64,000 nucleotides of DNA from Vreelandella hamiltonii (GCF_014651775.1 NZ_BMXN01000003.1:62001-126000); one strand, 5' to 3'. Counted from the stretch's first letter, positions 27,495 to 38,539 are shown. Notes: generated by a model from the sequence alone, not told the origin. Numbers and translations are program-made.

Positions 27495-30400
27495 ATGAAA
27501 CGGATGCTTATTAATGCGACCCAGCCCGAAGAGCTGCGGGTCGCCCTGGTAGACGGACAGCGCCTTTACGATCTGGATATCGAGTCCGGCGCACGCGAAC
27601 AGAAGAAAGCCAACATCTACCGGGGCAAAATCACCCGGGTAGAACCCTCCCTAGAAGCCGCCTTCGTCGACTTTGGCGCCGAGCGCCACGGCTTTCTGCC
27701 GCTGAAAGAGATCTCTCGCGAATACTTCATCAAGGATGTTTCGGGCCGCCCCAACATCAAGGAAGTATTGAAAGAGGGCCAGGAAGTCATCGTCCAGGTA
27801 GACAAGGAAGAGCGTGGCAACAAGGGCGCTGCCCTGACCACCTTCATCAGCCTGGCCGGACGCTTTTTGGTACTGATGCCCAACAACCCTCGTGCCGGTG
27901 GCATATCGCGGCGTATCGAAGGCGATGACCGCAGCCAGCTCAAGGATGCCATGGGCCAGCTGACAGTACCCGACAAGATGGGCCTGATCGTGCGTACCGC
28001 CGGCATTGGCCGCAGCTCCGAGGAGCTGCAGTGGGACCTGGACTACCTGGTACAGGTGTGGGAATCGATCACCACCGAGTCCGCCAAGCGCCCTGCGCCT
28101 TTTTTGATCTACCGCGAATCCAACGTCATCATCCGCGCCATGCGCGACTACCTGCGCCAGGACATTGGCGAGGTGCTGATCGACAGTCCCGACATCCACG
28201 CCGAGGCGCTGGCGTTCATCCGCCAGGTGATGCCCTCCTACCAGCAAAAGATCAAGCTGTATGCCGATGAAGTGCCGCTGTTCTCGCGTTTCCAGATCGA
28301 ATCTCAGATCGAAACGGCCTACCAGCGGGAAGTGAAGCTGCCCTCTGGCGGCTCCATCGTCATCGATCACACCGAAGCATTGGTCTCCATCGACATCAAC
28401 TCGGCCCGCGCCACCCGCGGCAGCGATATCGAAGAGACCGCCCTGCAGACCAACACCGAAGCCGCCGACGAGATTGCTCGCCAGCTCCGCCTGCGCGACA
28501 TCGGTGGGCTAGTGGTCATCGACTTCATCGACATGGGCCCTGCCCGCAACCAGCGTGAAGTCGAAAACCGCATGCGTGATGCGCTCAAGCTGGATCGCGC
28601 CCGCGTACAGATCGGCCGCATTTCGCGCTTCGGCCTGATGGAAATGTCGCGCCAGCGCCTGCGTCCCTCGCTGGGTGAAACCAGCGGCGTGGTCTGCCCG
28701 CGCTGTAACGGCCAGGGCACCATCCGCGATGTGCGCTCGCTGTCCCTCTCCATCATGCGCCTGATCGAAGAAGAGGCCATGAAAGAGCGCAGCGCCCAGA
28801 TCCGCGCCATCCTGCCCGTGCCGGTCGCCACTTATCTGCTCAACGAAAAGCGCAGCGTGCTGGCGGATATCGAGTCACGCCAGGGCGTACGCGTGGTCAT
28901 TCTGCCCAGCCCGGACATGGACACCCCGCACTACGACGTTCAGCGCCTGCGCGATGACCACCTGGACGAAGACGACAGCCACACCCTATCGAGCTTCGAG
29001 CTTTCCACGGACACCGAGATTGGCAAAGAGCCGCCTCCCAGCTTCGCGGCTCCGGCTCAGCGGGCAGAAGCCGCGGTCAAGAGCATCGCTCACAACGCTC
29101 CGGCCCCCGAGTCGCTGCAAACCGAAGAAGCGCCTGCCAAACCAGCCGCAGCCGTGGCGCCCGCAGAACAGCCCAGCGTACTGGGCCGCTTCATTCGCGG
29201 TTTTGCCAAACTGCTGGGTGGCGATGAGACCAGCACGACAGCCTCTCAGGAAGCCAGCTCGACGAACCGCAAGCCCGAGCAGCCGGCAGCCCCAAGCCGC
29301 CCGCCGCGCAATGAGCGTCGCCAGAAGCCTGCGCAAGAGCGCCAGTCTCAGGAGCGCCAGCCCCAGGAGCGTTCAGCACCCGAGCGTCAGGAAAACAGCG
29401 CCTCACGCGACCAGCGCAACGAGACCACCAAGGCACCTGCTGCCCGCAACGACGATGCAAACGACAAGCGCAGCGGCCCTAGCCGCACACGCAACCGTCG
29501 CCGTCATCCGCAGCAGGACGACGGCCGGGCTCAGGAAAGCACGCCCCGCAACGCGCGTCAGAAAGAGACTGCCAAGGAGTCGTCGCAGAACGATGCTGCC
29601 AGCAGCGCCCCGCAGCCGGAACAGCGTCGCGAGAAACCCCGCGACAACAAACCCAAGCACGACGATAGCCGCTCGGAGGCCGTTCAGCAGGACGAGCCGC
29701 AAAAGGATGACGGCAAACCGAAGCGCACGCGCAACAACCCGCGCCAGCGTTCACGCAAGCAGGCACTGAGCCCACAGGCCGAAGCCGAGCAGTTGAAGCT
29801 CCAGGCAGAAGCCCAGCAGGCACCCGAGGAAGCCCCTGCCCCAGCGGAGGCAGATGCTGAAACGCCTGCAAAGAAAGCCGCGTCAGCGCCAGAAACGGCG
29901 ACTCAAGCAACCGCTGCTCAAGAGACAGCCACGCAAGAGCCCGCGGCTCAATCGCCAAACGAAGCGGCAGAAGCGCACACTGACACACGTCAGGAGGCCA
30001 CCGAAGAGGCCGCGGCAGAGGACACCACGGCCACCGCTCGCGCCAGCAGTGCGGACAAAGCACGCAAGTCAACGCGCCAGCGCCGTCAACCGGCCATTCG
30101 CGACGAAGCGGCCAAGGAAGCCAACGCGTCTGGAGACGACAACGGTACCCCCGCCGCAGCCACAGAAGAGCCGACAGCGCCACGTGAGGAACAACCAACC
30201 TCGGCGGCTGATCAAGAGCCCTCAGCGGCGGTAGAGAAAGAGCCTTCAGCGGCGGTTGAAGAGAAGTCCTCAGCGGTTACTGAAGAAAAGCCTTCAACGA
30301 CCGTGGCAGAAGCACCTTCTGCCGATGAGAGCCAATCTTCCGCCACTACTGAAGAGCCTTCAGCGGTAGTAGAGAAAGAGCCCTCAGCGGCGGTAGAGAA

Positions 30401-30824
30401 AGAGCCTTCGGCGGTGGTTGAAGAGAAATCTTCTGCGGTGGTTGAAGAAAAATCTTCTGCAGTAGTTGAAGAAAAAGTCTCAGCAGCCGTTGAGGAGGAG
30501 CCTTCAAAAGCGTCTTCCGCAGTAGCAGCAGAAGACACCTCAGCAGCCACTGAAGCGCAATCTTCCGTCACCACTGAGGAAAAGCCCGCCACGGCCGAGG
30601 AGCAAGCGCCCACGGAAGCGGCTCAGGAGCGCTCGACGCCTGCTGCAGAAAACGCAGCAGCAGAGAAAGCCCCCGAAGCCCCTCAGGCAGCGGCCGACGC
30701 CAATGCCAGTGGCGAGCCTGCCGCTGACGAGGAGGCCTCCAAGCCACGTCGTCGCCGCCGCCGGGCTCATAACGACCCGCGTGAACAGCGCAAGCAGCAG
30801 GCCCAGCAAAACTCACCCGAGTAA
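27495..30824 (+). CDS. rne: Ribonuclease E
   Basis: Essential endonuclease of mRNA decay and rRNA/tRNA processing. Of 1109 residues, the first ~510 form the catalytic half. It has an S1 domain (about 37-120), the 5' sensor, the DNase-I-like active-site Asp300 ([10 protein letters not shown]) and Asp343 (VVIDFIDM), and the zinc-link C401-P-R-C404. The C-terminal half is low in complexity: an amphipathic helix [16 protein letters not shown] (about 560-575) likely anchors it to the membrane, and Arg-rich RNA-binding stretches follow. A region of Glu/Ala/Ser-rich 8-residue repeats (about 905-1025) precedes a basic tail. The start is confirmed by [21 protein letters not shown]. It ends at a bidirectional terminator facing murB. 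Confidence 0.97.
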   Translation: MKRMLINATQPEELRVALVDGQRLYDLDIESGAREQKKANIYRGKITRVEPSLEAAFVDFGAERHGFLPLKEISREYFIKDVSGRPNIKEVLKEGQEVIVQVDKEERGNKGAALTTFISLAGRFLVLMPNNPRAGGISRRIEGDDRSQLKDAMGQLTVPDKMGLIVRTAGIGRSSEELQWDLDYLVQVWESITTESAKRPAPFLIYRESNVIIRAMRDYLRQDIGEVLIDSPDIHAEALAFIRQVMPSYQQKIKLYADEVPLFSRFQIESQIETAYQREVKLPSGGSIVIDHTEALVSIDINSARATRGSDIEETALQTNTEAADEIARQLRLRDIGGLVVIDFIDMGPARNQREVENRMRDALKLDRARVQIGRISRFGLMEMSRQRLRPSLGETSGVVCPRCNGQGTIRDVRSLSLSIMRLIEEEAMKERSAQIRAILPVPVATYLLNEKRSVLADIESRQGVRVVILPSPDMDTPHYDVQRLRDDHLDEDDSHTLSSFELSTDTEIGKEPPPSFAAPAQRAEAAVKSIAHNAPAPESLQTEEAPAKPAAAVAPAEQPSVLGRFIRGFAKLLGGDETSTTASQEASSTNRKPEQPAAPSRPPRNERRQKPAQERQSQERQPQERSAPERQENSASRDQRNETTKAPAARNDDANDKRSGPSRTRNRRRHPQQDDGRAQESTPRNARQKETAKESSQNDAASSAPQPEQRREKPRDNKPKHDDSRSEAVQQDEPQKDDGKPKRTRNNPRQRSRKQALSPQAEAEQLKLQAEAQQAPEEAPAPAEADAETPAKKAASAPETATQATAAQETATQEPAAQSPNEAAEAHTDTRQEATEEAAAEDTTATARASSADKARKSTRQRRQPAIRDEAAKEANASGDDNGTPAAATEEPTAPREEQPTSAADQEPSAAVEKEPSAAVEEKSSAVTEEKPSTTVAEAPSADESQSSATTEEPSAVVEKEPSAAVEKEPSAVVEEKSSAVVEEKSSAVVEEKVSAAVEEEPSKASSAVAAEDTSAATEAQSSVTTEEKPATAEEQAPTEAAQERSTPAAENAAAEKAPEAPQAAADANASGEPAADEEASKPRRRRRRAHNDPREQRKQQAQQNSPE
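30208..30570 (+). repeat. Degenerate 24-nt tandem repeats within rne
   Basis: Repeats encode variants of the octapeptide AVVEEKSS / AAVEKEPS. Three nearly identical copies run together around 30410-30480. The unit is a multiple of three, so copy-number change would keep the frame. Confidence 0.8.
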
Positions 30825-30837
30825 TGCTGACAGCCAT

Positions 30838-30866
30838 AAAAAACCCCGCCTCGGCGGGGTTTTTTT
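30838..30866. terminator. Bidirectional terminator between rne and murB
   Basis: The stem CCCCGC/GCGGGG with a CTCG loop is flanked by A-rich and T-rich runs on both sides. Confidence 0.92.
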
Positions 30867-30877
30867 ATGCGCTAGCG

Positions 30878-31870
30878 TCAAGAGATCACTCGTGGCTCCG
30901 CTTCCAGCCTGACGCCAAAACGTTCGGCGACCGCATCTGCAACGACATCCGCAAACGCCAGCAGCTCTGCACGGTTACCGCCACCAAAGTGCACCAGCAC
31001 CAGCGCCTGATGCTGATGCACGCCAAACGCCCCCTGGCGGTGCCCTTTCAGGCCACACTGATCGATCAGCCATCCGGCCGCAAGCTTCACCCCATCGGGC
31101 TGGGGAAAATGCGGCATACCAGGATAGTCGTTCAACAGCCGCTGGGCATGGTCACCGCTCACGAGCGGGTTCTTGAAGAAGCTGCCGGCATTGGCCAGCA
31201 CGGCGGGGTCCGGCAGTTTCTGCTGGCGAATGGCGCAGACGGCACGCGCCACCTCCAGCGGGTCAGGCGCGGCAGACACACGTGCGGCCAGGTCGCCATA
31301 CCCCAATTGCGGATTGGGCGTTTCCGAGAGCCGCAAGACGAGCTGCGTAATGACCACCTTGCCTGCCAACTCACGTTTGAAGAGACTGTCTCGATAACCA
31401 AACTGACACGCCTCGGCATCCAGCCAGCGCACTTCCCCCGTGGCCAGCTCGACCACCTGCACCGCCGCCAGCACGTCGGCCAGTTCGACACCATAGGCAC
31501 CTATGTTCTGCACCGGAGCGGCCCCACAGTCACCGGGGATCAGCGCCAGATTCTCACAGCCCCACAGACCACGCGCTGCCAGCGCCATCACCAGGGCGTG
31601 CCAATTCACCCCCGCCCCTACGTAGGCCAGCACCTCCCGGCCACGCCGCTCCAACCACCACTGCCGGAGCGAAGGACGAATGACCACTCCTGACAACTGG
31701 CTCGGCAACAGGACGTTACTGCCCCCCCCGAGCAGCGTCATCGGCCTCCGCTGCTGCCGTGCCTGATGCAACACGTCCTGCAACGCCGCCAGCGTGGTCG
31801 GCGCCGCGTACTGTTCGGCCACACAGGGCAAGCGCAGCGTATTGGCCTGGGTCAGATCCCAGGATGCCAT
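30878..31870 (-). CDS. murB: UDP-N-acetylenolpyruvoylglucosamine reductase
   Basis: FAD/NADPH enzyme completing UDP-MurNAc. The 330-residue type I MurB has the FAD loop LLGGGSNVLLPS, the CGAAPVQNIGAYG motif, the tyrosine loop FGYRDSLFK, the proton donor Ser in NAGSFFKNP and the QALVLVH tail. The ATG at 31870 has TGAGG upstream; the longer frame to 31939 enters the phosphatase gene. Last gene of the kdsB-phosphatase-murB run and convergent with rne. Confidence 0.95.
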   Translation of the reverse strand: MASWDLTQANTLRLPCVAEQYAAPTTLAALQDVLHQARQQRRPMTLLGGGSNVLLPSQLSGVVIRPSLRQWWLERRGREVLAYVGAGVNWHALVMALAARGLWGCENLALIPGDCGAAPVQNIGAYGVELADVLAAVQVVELATGEVRWLDAEACQFGYRDSLFKRELAGKVVITQLVLRLSETPNPQLGYGDLAARVSAAPDPLEVARAVCAIRQQKLPDPAVLANAGSFFKNPLVSGDHAQRLLNDYPGMPHFPQPDGVKLAAGWLIDQCGLKGHRQGAFGVHQHQALVLVHFGGGNRAELLAFADVVADAVAERFGVRLEAEPRVIS

Positions 31871-31895
31871 CAGAACCTCAGGGCGGGAGACAGCG

Positions 31896-32363
31896 CTAGC
31901 GTTCACGCTGCAACTCATCGAGCAGACCCTGCGATGCACGCTCGATCAAGTCCAGCACTTGCTCGAACCCCTCGTCGCCACCGTAATAGGGGTCAGGCAC
32001 ATCGCTCTGCGGCAGCCCTGCGTAATCGAGCAGCAGCCCTACTTGGGCCTGGCTATTGGCCGGTTGCAGAGCACGCATGGCGGCGAGGTTTTCGCGATCC
32101 ATGCCCAGCACGTAGTCGAACTCGTGGAAGTCACTGACTTTCAATTGGCGAGCGCGAAGATGGCCAATCTCGATACCTCGTTGTCGCGCCGCCGCCTGGG
32201 AGCGGGGGTCTGGGGCTTTCCCCACGTGCCAGTCACCTACTCCGCAGGAGTCGATGGTGATGCGGTCATCCAGCCCTGCTCGCACCACGGCCTGCTGAAA
32301 AACGCCTTCCGCCGTGGGCGAGCGGCAAATATTGCCTAAACAGACGAACAGCACGCGCTTCAT
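31896..32363 (-). CDS. Low-molecular-weight protein-tyrosine phosphatase
   Basis: The 155-residue protein carries the P-loop CLGNICRSP near the N-terminus (Cys nucleophile, Arg) and the general-acid Asp in VPDPYYGG. This family dephosphorylates tyrosine in proteins or small substrates; partner unknown. No tyrosine-kinase or exopolysaccharide gene lies nearby. It overlaps the kdsB end by 4 nt (32360-32363) and sits between kdsB and murB, as in Pseudomonas. Confidence 0.93.
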   Translation of the reverse strand: MKRVLFVCLGNICRSPTAEGVFQQAVVRAGLDDRITIDSCGVGDWHVGKAPDPRSQAAARQRGIEIGHLRARQLKVSDFHEFDYVLGMDRENLAAMRALQPANSQAQVGLLLDYAGLPQSDVPDPYYGGDEGFEQVLDLIERASQGLLDELQRER

Positions 32364-33142
32364 GAACGATCCTCCGATGACGTCAACAAGGCGCGTACCC
32401 GTGTCAGGTCCTCAGGGGTATCGACCCCCGCCGGGTTCGCAGCCGCGGCCAGCGCCACCTGAATGGCATGACCGTGCTGCAATACACGCAGCTGCTCGAG
32501 CTGTTCCAACTGCTCCAGGCTGGACGCCGTCAGATCACGGTAGGTGGCCAGAAAGCTGGCACGATAAGCGTAGATGCCAATATGGCGCAGCCAGGCATCG
32601 GTGGTGAGCAAATCGGGCTGAGTCTTGAACTGCTCTCTGTCCCAAGGGATCGGCGCTCGGGAAAAATAGAGCGCGCGCCCTTGCAGTGAACGCACCACCT
32701 TGACCACATTGGGGTTGAATAGCGTATCCACATCGCCGATGGGCTCGGCCAAAGTGGCCATGGCCGCCTCAGGATCGTCTGCCAGCCGCTGGGCTACCTG
32801 GTCGATCAACACGGGAGGAATCAATGGCTCATCACCCTGCACGTTGACGACCAGCGTGTCACCCGCCAGTGAGAGCTGTTCGGCCACTTCGGCCAGCCGG
32901 TCCGTGCCGGAGGGATGGTCGGCCCGGGTCATGACCACTTCCGCGCCGTAGGCCTGCATGGCCTCACGGATACGCTCGTCGTCAGTGGCCACGATGACTC
33001 GCTGCGCCTGGCTCTCGCAGGCACGACGCCATACGTGGGCCACCATGGGCTCACCGGCGATATCCAGAAGCGGCTTGCCAGGCAGCCGTGAAGAGCCGAA
33101 CCGCGCCGGGACGACCGCGATGAATTGCGCCGCAGAGCCCAT
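32360..33142 (-). CDS. kdsB: 3-deoxy-manno-octulosonate cytidylyltransferase
   Basis: Activates Kdo as CMP-Kdo for lipid A core synthesis. The 260-residue protein has the nucleotidyltransferase start [29 protein letters not shown] and [12 protein letters not shown]. The ATG at 33142 shares its A with the last base of the ycaR stop codon (TGATG), with GGAGG upstream. An in-frame GTG one codon earlier is too close to the ribosome site. Confidence 0.95.
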   Translation of the reverse strand: MGSAAQFIAVVPARFGSSRLPGKPLLDIAGEPMVAHVWRRACESQAQRVIVATDDERIREAMQAYGAEVVMTRADHPSGTDRLAEVAEQLSLAGDTLVVNVQGDEPLIPPVLIDQVAQRLADDPEAAMATLAEPIGDVDTLFNPNVVKVVRSLQGRALYFSRAPIPWDREQFKTQPDLLTTDAWLRHIGIYAYRASFLATYRDLTASSLEQLEQLEQLRVLQHGHAIQVALAAAANPAGVDTPEDLTRVRALLTSSEDRS

Positions 33143-33351
33143 CACACCTCCCCAGTACGGCCAGGTGAAGTGGCCAGCTTCTCATCGGCGTCCATCTGTC
33201 GCGCTTCTTCAGGCAGCATCACCGGAATCCCGTCTCGGATGGGATAGGCCAGACCATCATAGTGGCAGCACAACTCCTGTGCGTCGCGCTGATACTTCAG
33301 CTTGCCGTTGCAGAGCGGGCAAACCAGCATTGCCAACAGTTCCTTATCCAT
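33142..33351 (-). CDS. ycaR: YcaR/Trm112-like zinc-ribbon protein
   Basis: A 69-residue protein with [12 protein letters not shown], a CxxC half zinc knuckle, a second Cys pair near CC in ELCCHYD and the family end [19 protein letters not shown]. Trm112-like proteins often act as partners of methyltransferases; function here is unassigned. Its conserved place is between lpxK and kdsB, overlapping lpxK by 8 nt. Confidence 0.93.
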   Translation of the reverse strand: MDKELLAMLVCPLCNGKLKYQRDAQELCCHYDGLAYPIRDGIPVMLPEEARQMDADEKLATSPGRTGEV

Positions 33352-34360
33352 CGGTGCTTCCCCTTTGTGTCAGTTCTGCCAGCCTGGAAGCCAGCCAATC
33401 TTCAAACTCTTCTGGAAGCCGTGCTTCCACCTCCAGCACCCAGCTGTCCGCCGGGGCCAACTCACGGCATTTGACCGCATCCTTGGCCGTCATGACCACC
33501 GGCCCGAAGGCCATGGGCTTGAAGGTTCGCTCATCGAAAGCGTGATGATCCGCCAAGGGGTGCTGTTCCCCGTGGACCCCCAGCGTTTCGAGGGTCTTGA
33601 AAAAGCGCTGCGGGTTGCCGATCCCCGCCAGCGCATGTGCTGGCAGCGTAAAGGGCAAGGGAGCCAGCGGGTAGTGCTGGCCACTGGCCAGCTTGCGCCA
33701 GCCCTGGGGCACCAGCTGCATGGACACCGAAGGCACCGGCAAGGGAGCCGTCAGCGTGCCATTGACGATCACCGCATCCACTTGCTGCAAGCGAGCAACG
33801 CCTTCGCGCAGCGGTCCTGCAGGCAGGCAGCGCTGGTTGCCCAGCCCACGGCTGCCATCGACCACCACCAGTTCAATATCGCGCCCCAGTGCCAGGTGTT
33901 GCAAGCCGTCATCGCTGATCACGATATCGCAGCCCATCTCGACCAGCGCTCGGGCGCCCCGAGCCCGCTGCGGGTCTGCGATGACGGGCAGCCCGGTCTG
34001 TTGAACCAGCATGAGCGGTTCGTCACCGCTATGCGCGGGGTCCGTGGTGGGCGTGACATGAAGCGGATAATGGGGTGCGGTGCCACCATACCCCCGGGTC
34101 ACGATGCCTGGCGAGTAGCCCTGCGCGACCAGCCAGCGCCCCAACCAGGCCACCAGCGGTGACTTGCCGGTGCCGCCCAGGGTGATATTGCCGACCACGA
34201 TCACCGGCACCTCCGCCCGCCAGACGGGCTTGCGCCCCCGTCGGTATTCGCGCGCTCGACGACACATAAGATAACGGTATAAATTGCCTAGCGGAAACAG
34301 CGGCGCCAGCCACGGGCTTCCCCCGTAGGCGGCGTCCAACCAGCGCTTCGCCAGGCTCAC
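33344..34360 (-). CDS. lpxK: Tetraacyldisaccharide 4'-kinase
   Basis: Adds the 4'-phosphate of lipid A at the inner membrane. The 338-residue protein has an N-terminal membrane-associating segment and the P-loop VGNITLGGTGKSPLVAWL (about 55-72), followed by TRGYGG. GDEPLMLVQQ, DDGLQHLALGRDIE and FDPRAFxxH-like ADHHAFDE also match the family. The start is GTG at 34360, which overlaps the msbA stop as GTGA. Confidence 0.94.
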   Translation of the reverse strand: MSLAKRWLDAAYGGSPWLAPLFPLGNLYRYLMCRRAREYRRGRKPVWRAEVPVIVVGNITLGGTGKSPLVAWLGRWLVAQGYSPGIVTRGYGGTAPHYPLHVTPTTDPAHSGDEPLMLVQQTGLPVIADPQRARGARALVEMGCDIVISDDGLQHLALGRDIELVVVDGSRGLGNQRCLPAGPLREGVARLQQVDAVIVNGTLTAPLPVPSVSMQLVPQGWRKLASGQHYPLAPLPFTLPAHALAGIGNPQRFFKTLETLGVHGEQHPLADHHAFDERTFKPMAFGPVVMTAKDAVKCRELAPADSWVLEVEARLPEEFEDWLASRLAELTQRGSTDG

Positions 34361-36093
34361 TCGTGCTCCTGAAACTGAAGCTGGTGCAGGGCCGCATAAG
34401 CACCTGACTTTTCCAGCAGCGCCTGATGGGTGCCCTGCTCCACGATACGCCCCTGATCCATGACCAGAATGCGGTCGGCACGCTCGATGGTCGACAGGCG
34501 GTGGGCGATCACCAGCGTGGTACGCCCCTCACAGACCCGCTCCAGAGCTTTCTGGATATAGCGTTCGGATTCGGTATCCAGCGCCGACGTGGCCTCGTCC
34601 AGAATCAGAATCGGCGCATCCTTGAAGATGGCTCGGGCAATCGCCAACCGCTGGCGCTGCCCGCCCGAGAGCATGACCCCATTTTCGCCTACCACGGTGA
34701 GATAGCCTTCCGGCAGTTTCTCGATGAACTCACTGGCGTAGGCGGCTTCTGCGGCAGCTTTCACGGCGGCCATGTCCGGATTTTCCACGCCATACGCGAT
34801 ATTGTCGGCGATGGTGGCATTGAACAGGGTGACCTGCTGGGAAACCAGCGCTATCTGCTGCCGCAGCGGCCCCAGCGCGTAGCGGTCGGCATCGATGCCA
34901 TCGATCAGGATCTGGCCTTCGGTGGGTCGATAGAAGCGCGGCAGCAGGCTCACCAGGGTAGACTTGCCGCTTCCCGAGCGCCCTACGATAGCGACCAATT
35001 CGCCGGGGGCGACGCGCAGCTGAATATCGTGCAGCACGTTGGGCTGGTCGTCGGCGTAGCGGAAGCTGACATGGTCGATGACCACCTCGCCAGTCAAACG
35101 GCTCGGCACCACGTCGCCCTCATCGCGCTCCGGGGTCAGGTCCATGAGACCGAACAGCTCGGCAGCAGCAGCAATGCCCTTCTGAATCTCACTGTTCACT
35201 TCAGTGAGCTGACGTACCGGCTTGATCATCAGCGCAGCGGCAGTAATGAAGGCAACGAATTCACCGGGCGTCATGTTGGCCATCAAACGAGGGGCCATGG
35301 CCAGCCATACCAGCAGGGCCATGGAAATGGCCACCAGCATCAGAATCACCGGCGAGCTGACCGCCCGGGTCATGGCTTCTTTCATGCTTTGCCGACGATT
35401 CTCTTCGCTGACACGTTCGAAGCGCTGCTTTTCATAGGCTTCGGCACCATGGGTGCGCACCACGCGATACCCCGAGAGGGCTTCCGAGGCCACGTGCGTC
35501 ACATCGCCCATGGAGTGCTGGATGCGCTTGGAGATGCGCCGAAAGCGCTTGCTGACGTAACTCACCACACCGGCAATCAACGGCGTCACGCCCATGAACA
35601 GCAGAGTGAGCATCCAGTTGGTCCAGAACAGGTAGCCAATCAGGCCCACCACGAAGAGTCCTTCACGGAGAATGATGGTCACCGCGTTGGTCGCTGCCCC
35701 GGCAACCTGCTCGACATGGTAGGTCACCCGCGACACCAGATGCCCGCTGGAGTGGTGATCGAAGAAGCGCCCCGGCAAATGCAGCATGTGATCGAATACG
35801 TTACAGCGCAGCGTATGAATCACATAGCGCCCTACGTAGGCCATGAAGTAAGTACTGAGGAAAGTACCCAACCCTCGGGCTGCGAACATCAGCACGACGA
35901 ACAAGGGCAGGAAAAGCCGAAACGCGGCATCGGGATTCTGAATGCCATCGATGAGGCGCTTCATCATCTCGGCCAGCGCAGTGCTGGACGCGGCGTAAAT
36001 CAGAAACCCGACCACGGCCAGCGAAAAAGCGCGCCAGTGTGGCTTCACATAACTCAACAAGCGTTTATAGAGTACCCAACCTGAATCAGTCAC
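34357..36093 (-). CDS. msbA: Lipid A export ATP-binding/permease protein MsbA
   Basis: Homodimeric ABC flippase that moves core lipid A across the inner membrane. The 578-residue half-transporter has six membrane helices in about 1-320. The ATPase domain shows Walker A GRSGSGKSTLVSL, signature LSGGQRQRLAIARA, Walker B ILILDEATSALD and an H-loop IAHRLSTI. The start is GTG at 36093 with GGGAG 5 nt before it. It precedes lpxK with a 4-nt overlap and follows comEC, as in E. coli. Confidence 0.95.
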   Translation of the reverse strand: MTDSGWVLYKRLLSYVKPHWRAFSLAVVGFLIYAASSTALAEMMKRLIDGIQNPDAAFRLFLPLFVVLMFAARGLGTFLSTYFMAYVGRYVIHTLRCNVFDHMLHLPGRFFDHHSSGHLVSRVTYHVEQVAGAATNAVTIILREGLFVVGLIGYLFWTNWMLTLLFMGVTPLIAGVVSYVSKRFRRISKRIQHSMGDVTHVASEALSGYRVVRTHGAEAYEKQRFERVSEENRRQSMKEAMTRAVSSPVILMLVAISMALLVWLAMAPRLMANMTPGEFVAFITAAALMIKPVRQLTEVNSEIQKGIAAAAELFGLMDLTPERDEGDVVPSRLTGEVVIDHVSFRYADDQPNVLHDIQLRVAPGELVAIVGRSGSGKSTLVSLLPRFYRPTEGQILIDGIDADRYALGPLRQQIALVSQQVTLFNATIADNIAYGVENPDMAAVKAAAEAAYASEFIEKLPEGYLTVVGENGVMLSGGQRQRLAIARAIFKDAPILILDEATSALDTESERYIQKALERVCEGRTTLVIAHRLSTIERADRILVMDQGRIVEQGTHQALLEKSGAYAALHQLQFQEHE

Positions 36094-36149
36094 ACGCGCT
36101 CCCGGCAGTAGTGTGCAGTGGGGGCGATTCTACCCTATGGTGGCCCGCT

Positions 36150-38444
36150 TCAACACCGCTTCTGGCCACCGGGGACACGCCGCTGGGTATCTATCTGCAC
36201 GGGCACCCCCGGTTCCAGGCGGATACGCACCGCGCCATCATGGGCGGTACTCCACAGGCAGCTGTGCTGGCGGCGGAAGCGCCGTACCACCTCATCGGCC
36301 GGGTGCTGGAAGGCATTATCGCGTCCGGCACTGAAGATGGCATGCCGAGGTATCGCTTCACGGACGAACTGCACACCGGAGCTGGTGTGACTGCCGTGAT
36401 GGCCCGCCACCAGCACCGTGACGTCACCGGCCAACAAGGGCAGCAAGTGGCGTTCCACCTGACGCCCCACATCACCGGTGATCAGCAGCCGATGCTCTCC
36501 CACCTGGACTTCCAGCACGCAGGAGCGGTCATTGGAAGAGAGCTGCTGATGTCCTGCCGGGGGCCAGAGGAAACGATAGATGATCCCCTCCTGCTGCCAC
36601 TGCTGGCCCTGCTCACAGGGCGTGCTGGCAACGATCAGCGGCTCGTCCAGCGGAGCACGCCAGTCCGCCACCTGATGTTCGTCCCGCAACGCTTCGACGC
36701 CGCCTGCGTGGTCGGTATCGGCATGGCTGACCACCACCAGGTCGAAGGCCTGACCAGGCGGCCAGAGCGTTTGCAAGGGCATGAAACCGCTGCGAAAACG
36801 CGGCCCCGTGTCGTAAAGCATCCGATAATCGGCGCTGCGCAGCTCGACCAGCTGGCCCTGCCCCACATCGTGCACGGTGACGACCAGCCGACGCTCTTCG
36901 ACGCGTTCACTTGGCCACCAGGGAGCGCTGAGCGCCAATAGCGTGACCAGTATGCGCACCCCGCTGGGCGTGGCGGGCAATCCCCAGCCAAGCGCCAGCA
37001 GCAGCCAGGCCAGTGCCAACGGGTAAACGTGCTCGGGCGGTGGCTGCCACAGCGGTGCCAGGGCCAACGAGGCCTCCAGTAGATAATGGAACAGCGCCAG
37101 CGCCTGTGTGAACACCCACCAGGCTGCCAGCCCAATGCCCGGCAGCGGCGCGAGCAGCCACCCCAGCAGCGCCGAAGGCACCATGATCGAGCTGACCCAA
37201 GGTACGGCCAACAGGTTGACCAGCGGAGCCGCGGGCGCCACTCGGCCAAATGCCAACAGAACCGCCGCCGCCATCAGCGGGGCCAGCAACAGCTGGGAAC
37301 GCAGCAGCGCCCAGCACCAGCCTTTGATACCCCGAGGGCGAGGGCGCCCCTGCCAGATCACGATCAGCCAGCCCACCGCCACGAACGACAGCCACAAGCC
37401 GGGCCGCCATAGAGAGAGCGGGTCGGCCACCACGATAACGGCGAGGGCCAGCCACCAGGCCTGCCAGGGGCCTGGCGCATGGCGCCCGCTCAACACCCAT
37501 AGCCCCAGCAGGGTCATGATCATGGCGCGCATGGCAGGAGGTGCCAGCCCTGCCAGCAGTGCATAGCCCACGGCAGCCGCCCCCGCCACCCACCAGGGCC
37601 AGACGCGCAGGCGCCAGTCACCGGGAGTCATCAGCCGTGCTGCCAAGCGGGCCAACAGCAGCGCAAAGGACGCCACCAGGCCAACGTGCAAACCGGAAAT
37701 CACCACCAGGTGCGTGGTGCCGGTGGCATTCAACAGCGCCCAGTCCTGCTGCGTCAGCTGGTCGCTATCGCCCAGCGTCAACGCAGCCAGCCAGCGCTGG
37801 GTACGCGCCTCTGGCGCAGTACTCTCCAGGTAGGCCACCGCCTGCTGGCGTAGTTGGAAAGGCGCCTCCGACAAACGTTCGGGCGCAGGGTCGTTGCGTA
37901 CATAGCCAGTGGCATGAATACCTTCACGCCACAGCCACTGGGCATAGTCAAAGCTGTTGGGGTTGGCAAAGCCTCTGGGTGGGCGCAGCCGAACGGTCAG
38001 CTGCCAGCGCTCGCCAACGGCGTAAACCGCACTGGACTGGGTGGCAGACGAGGGAAAAGCCGAGTAGGCGCTGACCCGCACTTGCTTCAGCCGATCACAG
38101 GGCAGCAGGGACTCCGGCGAGCGGCACGCTTCTACCGCCAGCCTCAAACGCTGGCTGCCGCCGTCCTCTCTTTGCACGTGGAGCACGCGGGCCTCCAGGG
38201 TCAGGTCCTGGCCGCTCAAGCCGTCGGGCAGTCGCTTGCCCCACTCCTGCTGAAGGGTCAGCACCATCAGTGCCACCAGCGCCAGCCATATCCACCAGCG
38301 TGGGCGCATCGTCGCCACGATTACGGCAGCCACCATCAGCAGTGCCAGCGCCAGGGTGGCGTCCCGCTCGGCCCCCAGCCAACCCGCCAGCGCACCCCCC
38401 AACAGCGCAGCCAAGGCCGCTGGCACCGCACTCCCTCGCCCCAT
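36150..38444 (-). CDS. comEC: ComEC/Rec2 DNA-uptake channel protein
   Basis: Inner-membrane channel for single-stranded DNA in natural transformation. The 764-residue protein has N-terminal DUF4131 helices, the Competence domain (about 190-480, WVISGLHVGL-like TTHLVVISGLHVGLVASFA) and a C-terminal metallo-beta-lactamase domain with HADTDHAGG and GHHGSHTSSG. The ATG at 38444, preceded by GGGAGG at 4 nt, is chosen over 38528, which would add a poorly supported N-terminus. Few other competence genes are in this window, so uptake ability is not shown. Confidence 0.93.
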   Translation of the reverse strand: MGRGSAVPAALAALLGGALAGWLGAERDATLALALLMVAAVIVATMRPRWWIWLALVALMVLTLQQEWGKRLPDGLSGQDLTLEARVLHVQREDGGSQRLRLAVEACRSPESLLPCDRLKQVRVSAYSAFPSSATQSSAVYAVGERWQLTVRLRPPRGFANPNSFDYAQWLWREGIHATGYVRNDPAPERLSEAPFQLRQQAVAYLESTAPEARTQRWLAALTLGDSDQLTQQDWALLNATGTTHLVVISGLHVGLVASFALLLARLAARLMTPGDWRLRVWPWWVAGAAAVGYALLAGLAPPAMRAMIMTLLGLWVLSGRHAPGPWQAWWLALAVIVVADPLSLWRPGLWLSFVAVGWLIVIWQGRPRPRGIKGWCWALLRSQLLLAPLMAAAVLLAFGRVAPAAPLVNLLAVPWVSSIMVPSALLGWLLAPLPGIGLAAWWVFTQALALFHYLLEASLALAPLWQPPPEHVYPLALAWLLLALGWGLPATPSGVRILVTLLALSAPWWPSERVEERRLVVTVHDVGQGQLVELRSADYRMLYDTGPRFRSGFMPLQTLWPPGQAFDLVVVSHADTDHAGGVEALRDEHQVADWRAPLDEPLIVASTPCEQGQQWQQEGIIYRFLWPPAGHQQLSSNDRSCVLEVQVGEHRLLITGDVGRQVERHLLPLLAGDVTVLVAGHHGSHTSSGVQFVREAIPRHAIFSAGRDNAFQHPADEVVRRFRRQHSCLWSTAHDGAVRIRLEPGVPVQIDTQRRVPGGQKRC

Positions 38445-38539
38445 TCCACCTCCCTGGCCGAGACTCTTCGCCTCAGTAACGTAGCCTAAGCCCTGCGCTA
38501 TGTGGATAATAGCCTGCACCAATAGCAAGAGTACCTGAC

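Noticed and set aside
34426..36084. A 552-codon plus-strand open frame opposite msbA
   Set aside because: Mirror of the msbA frame, His/Gln-rich, no ribosome site.
36150..38528. A comEC start at 38528
   Set aside because: The added 28 residues lack family support, and the ATG at 38444 has a strong ribosome site.
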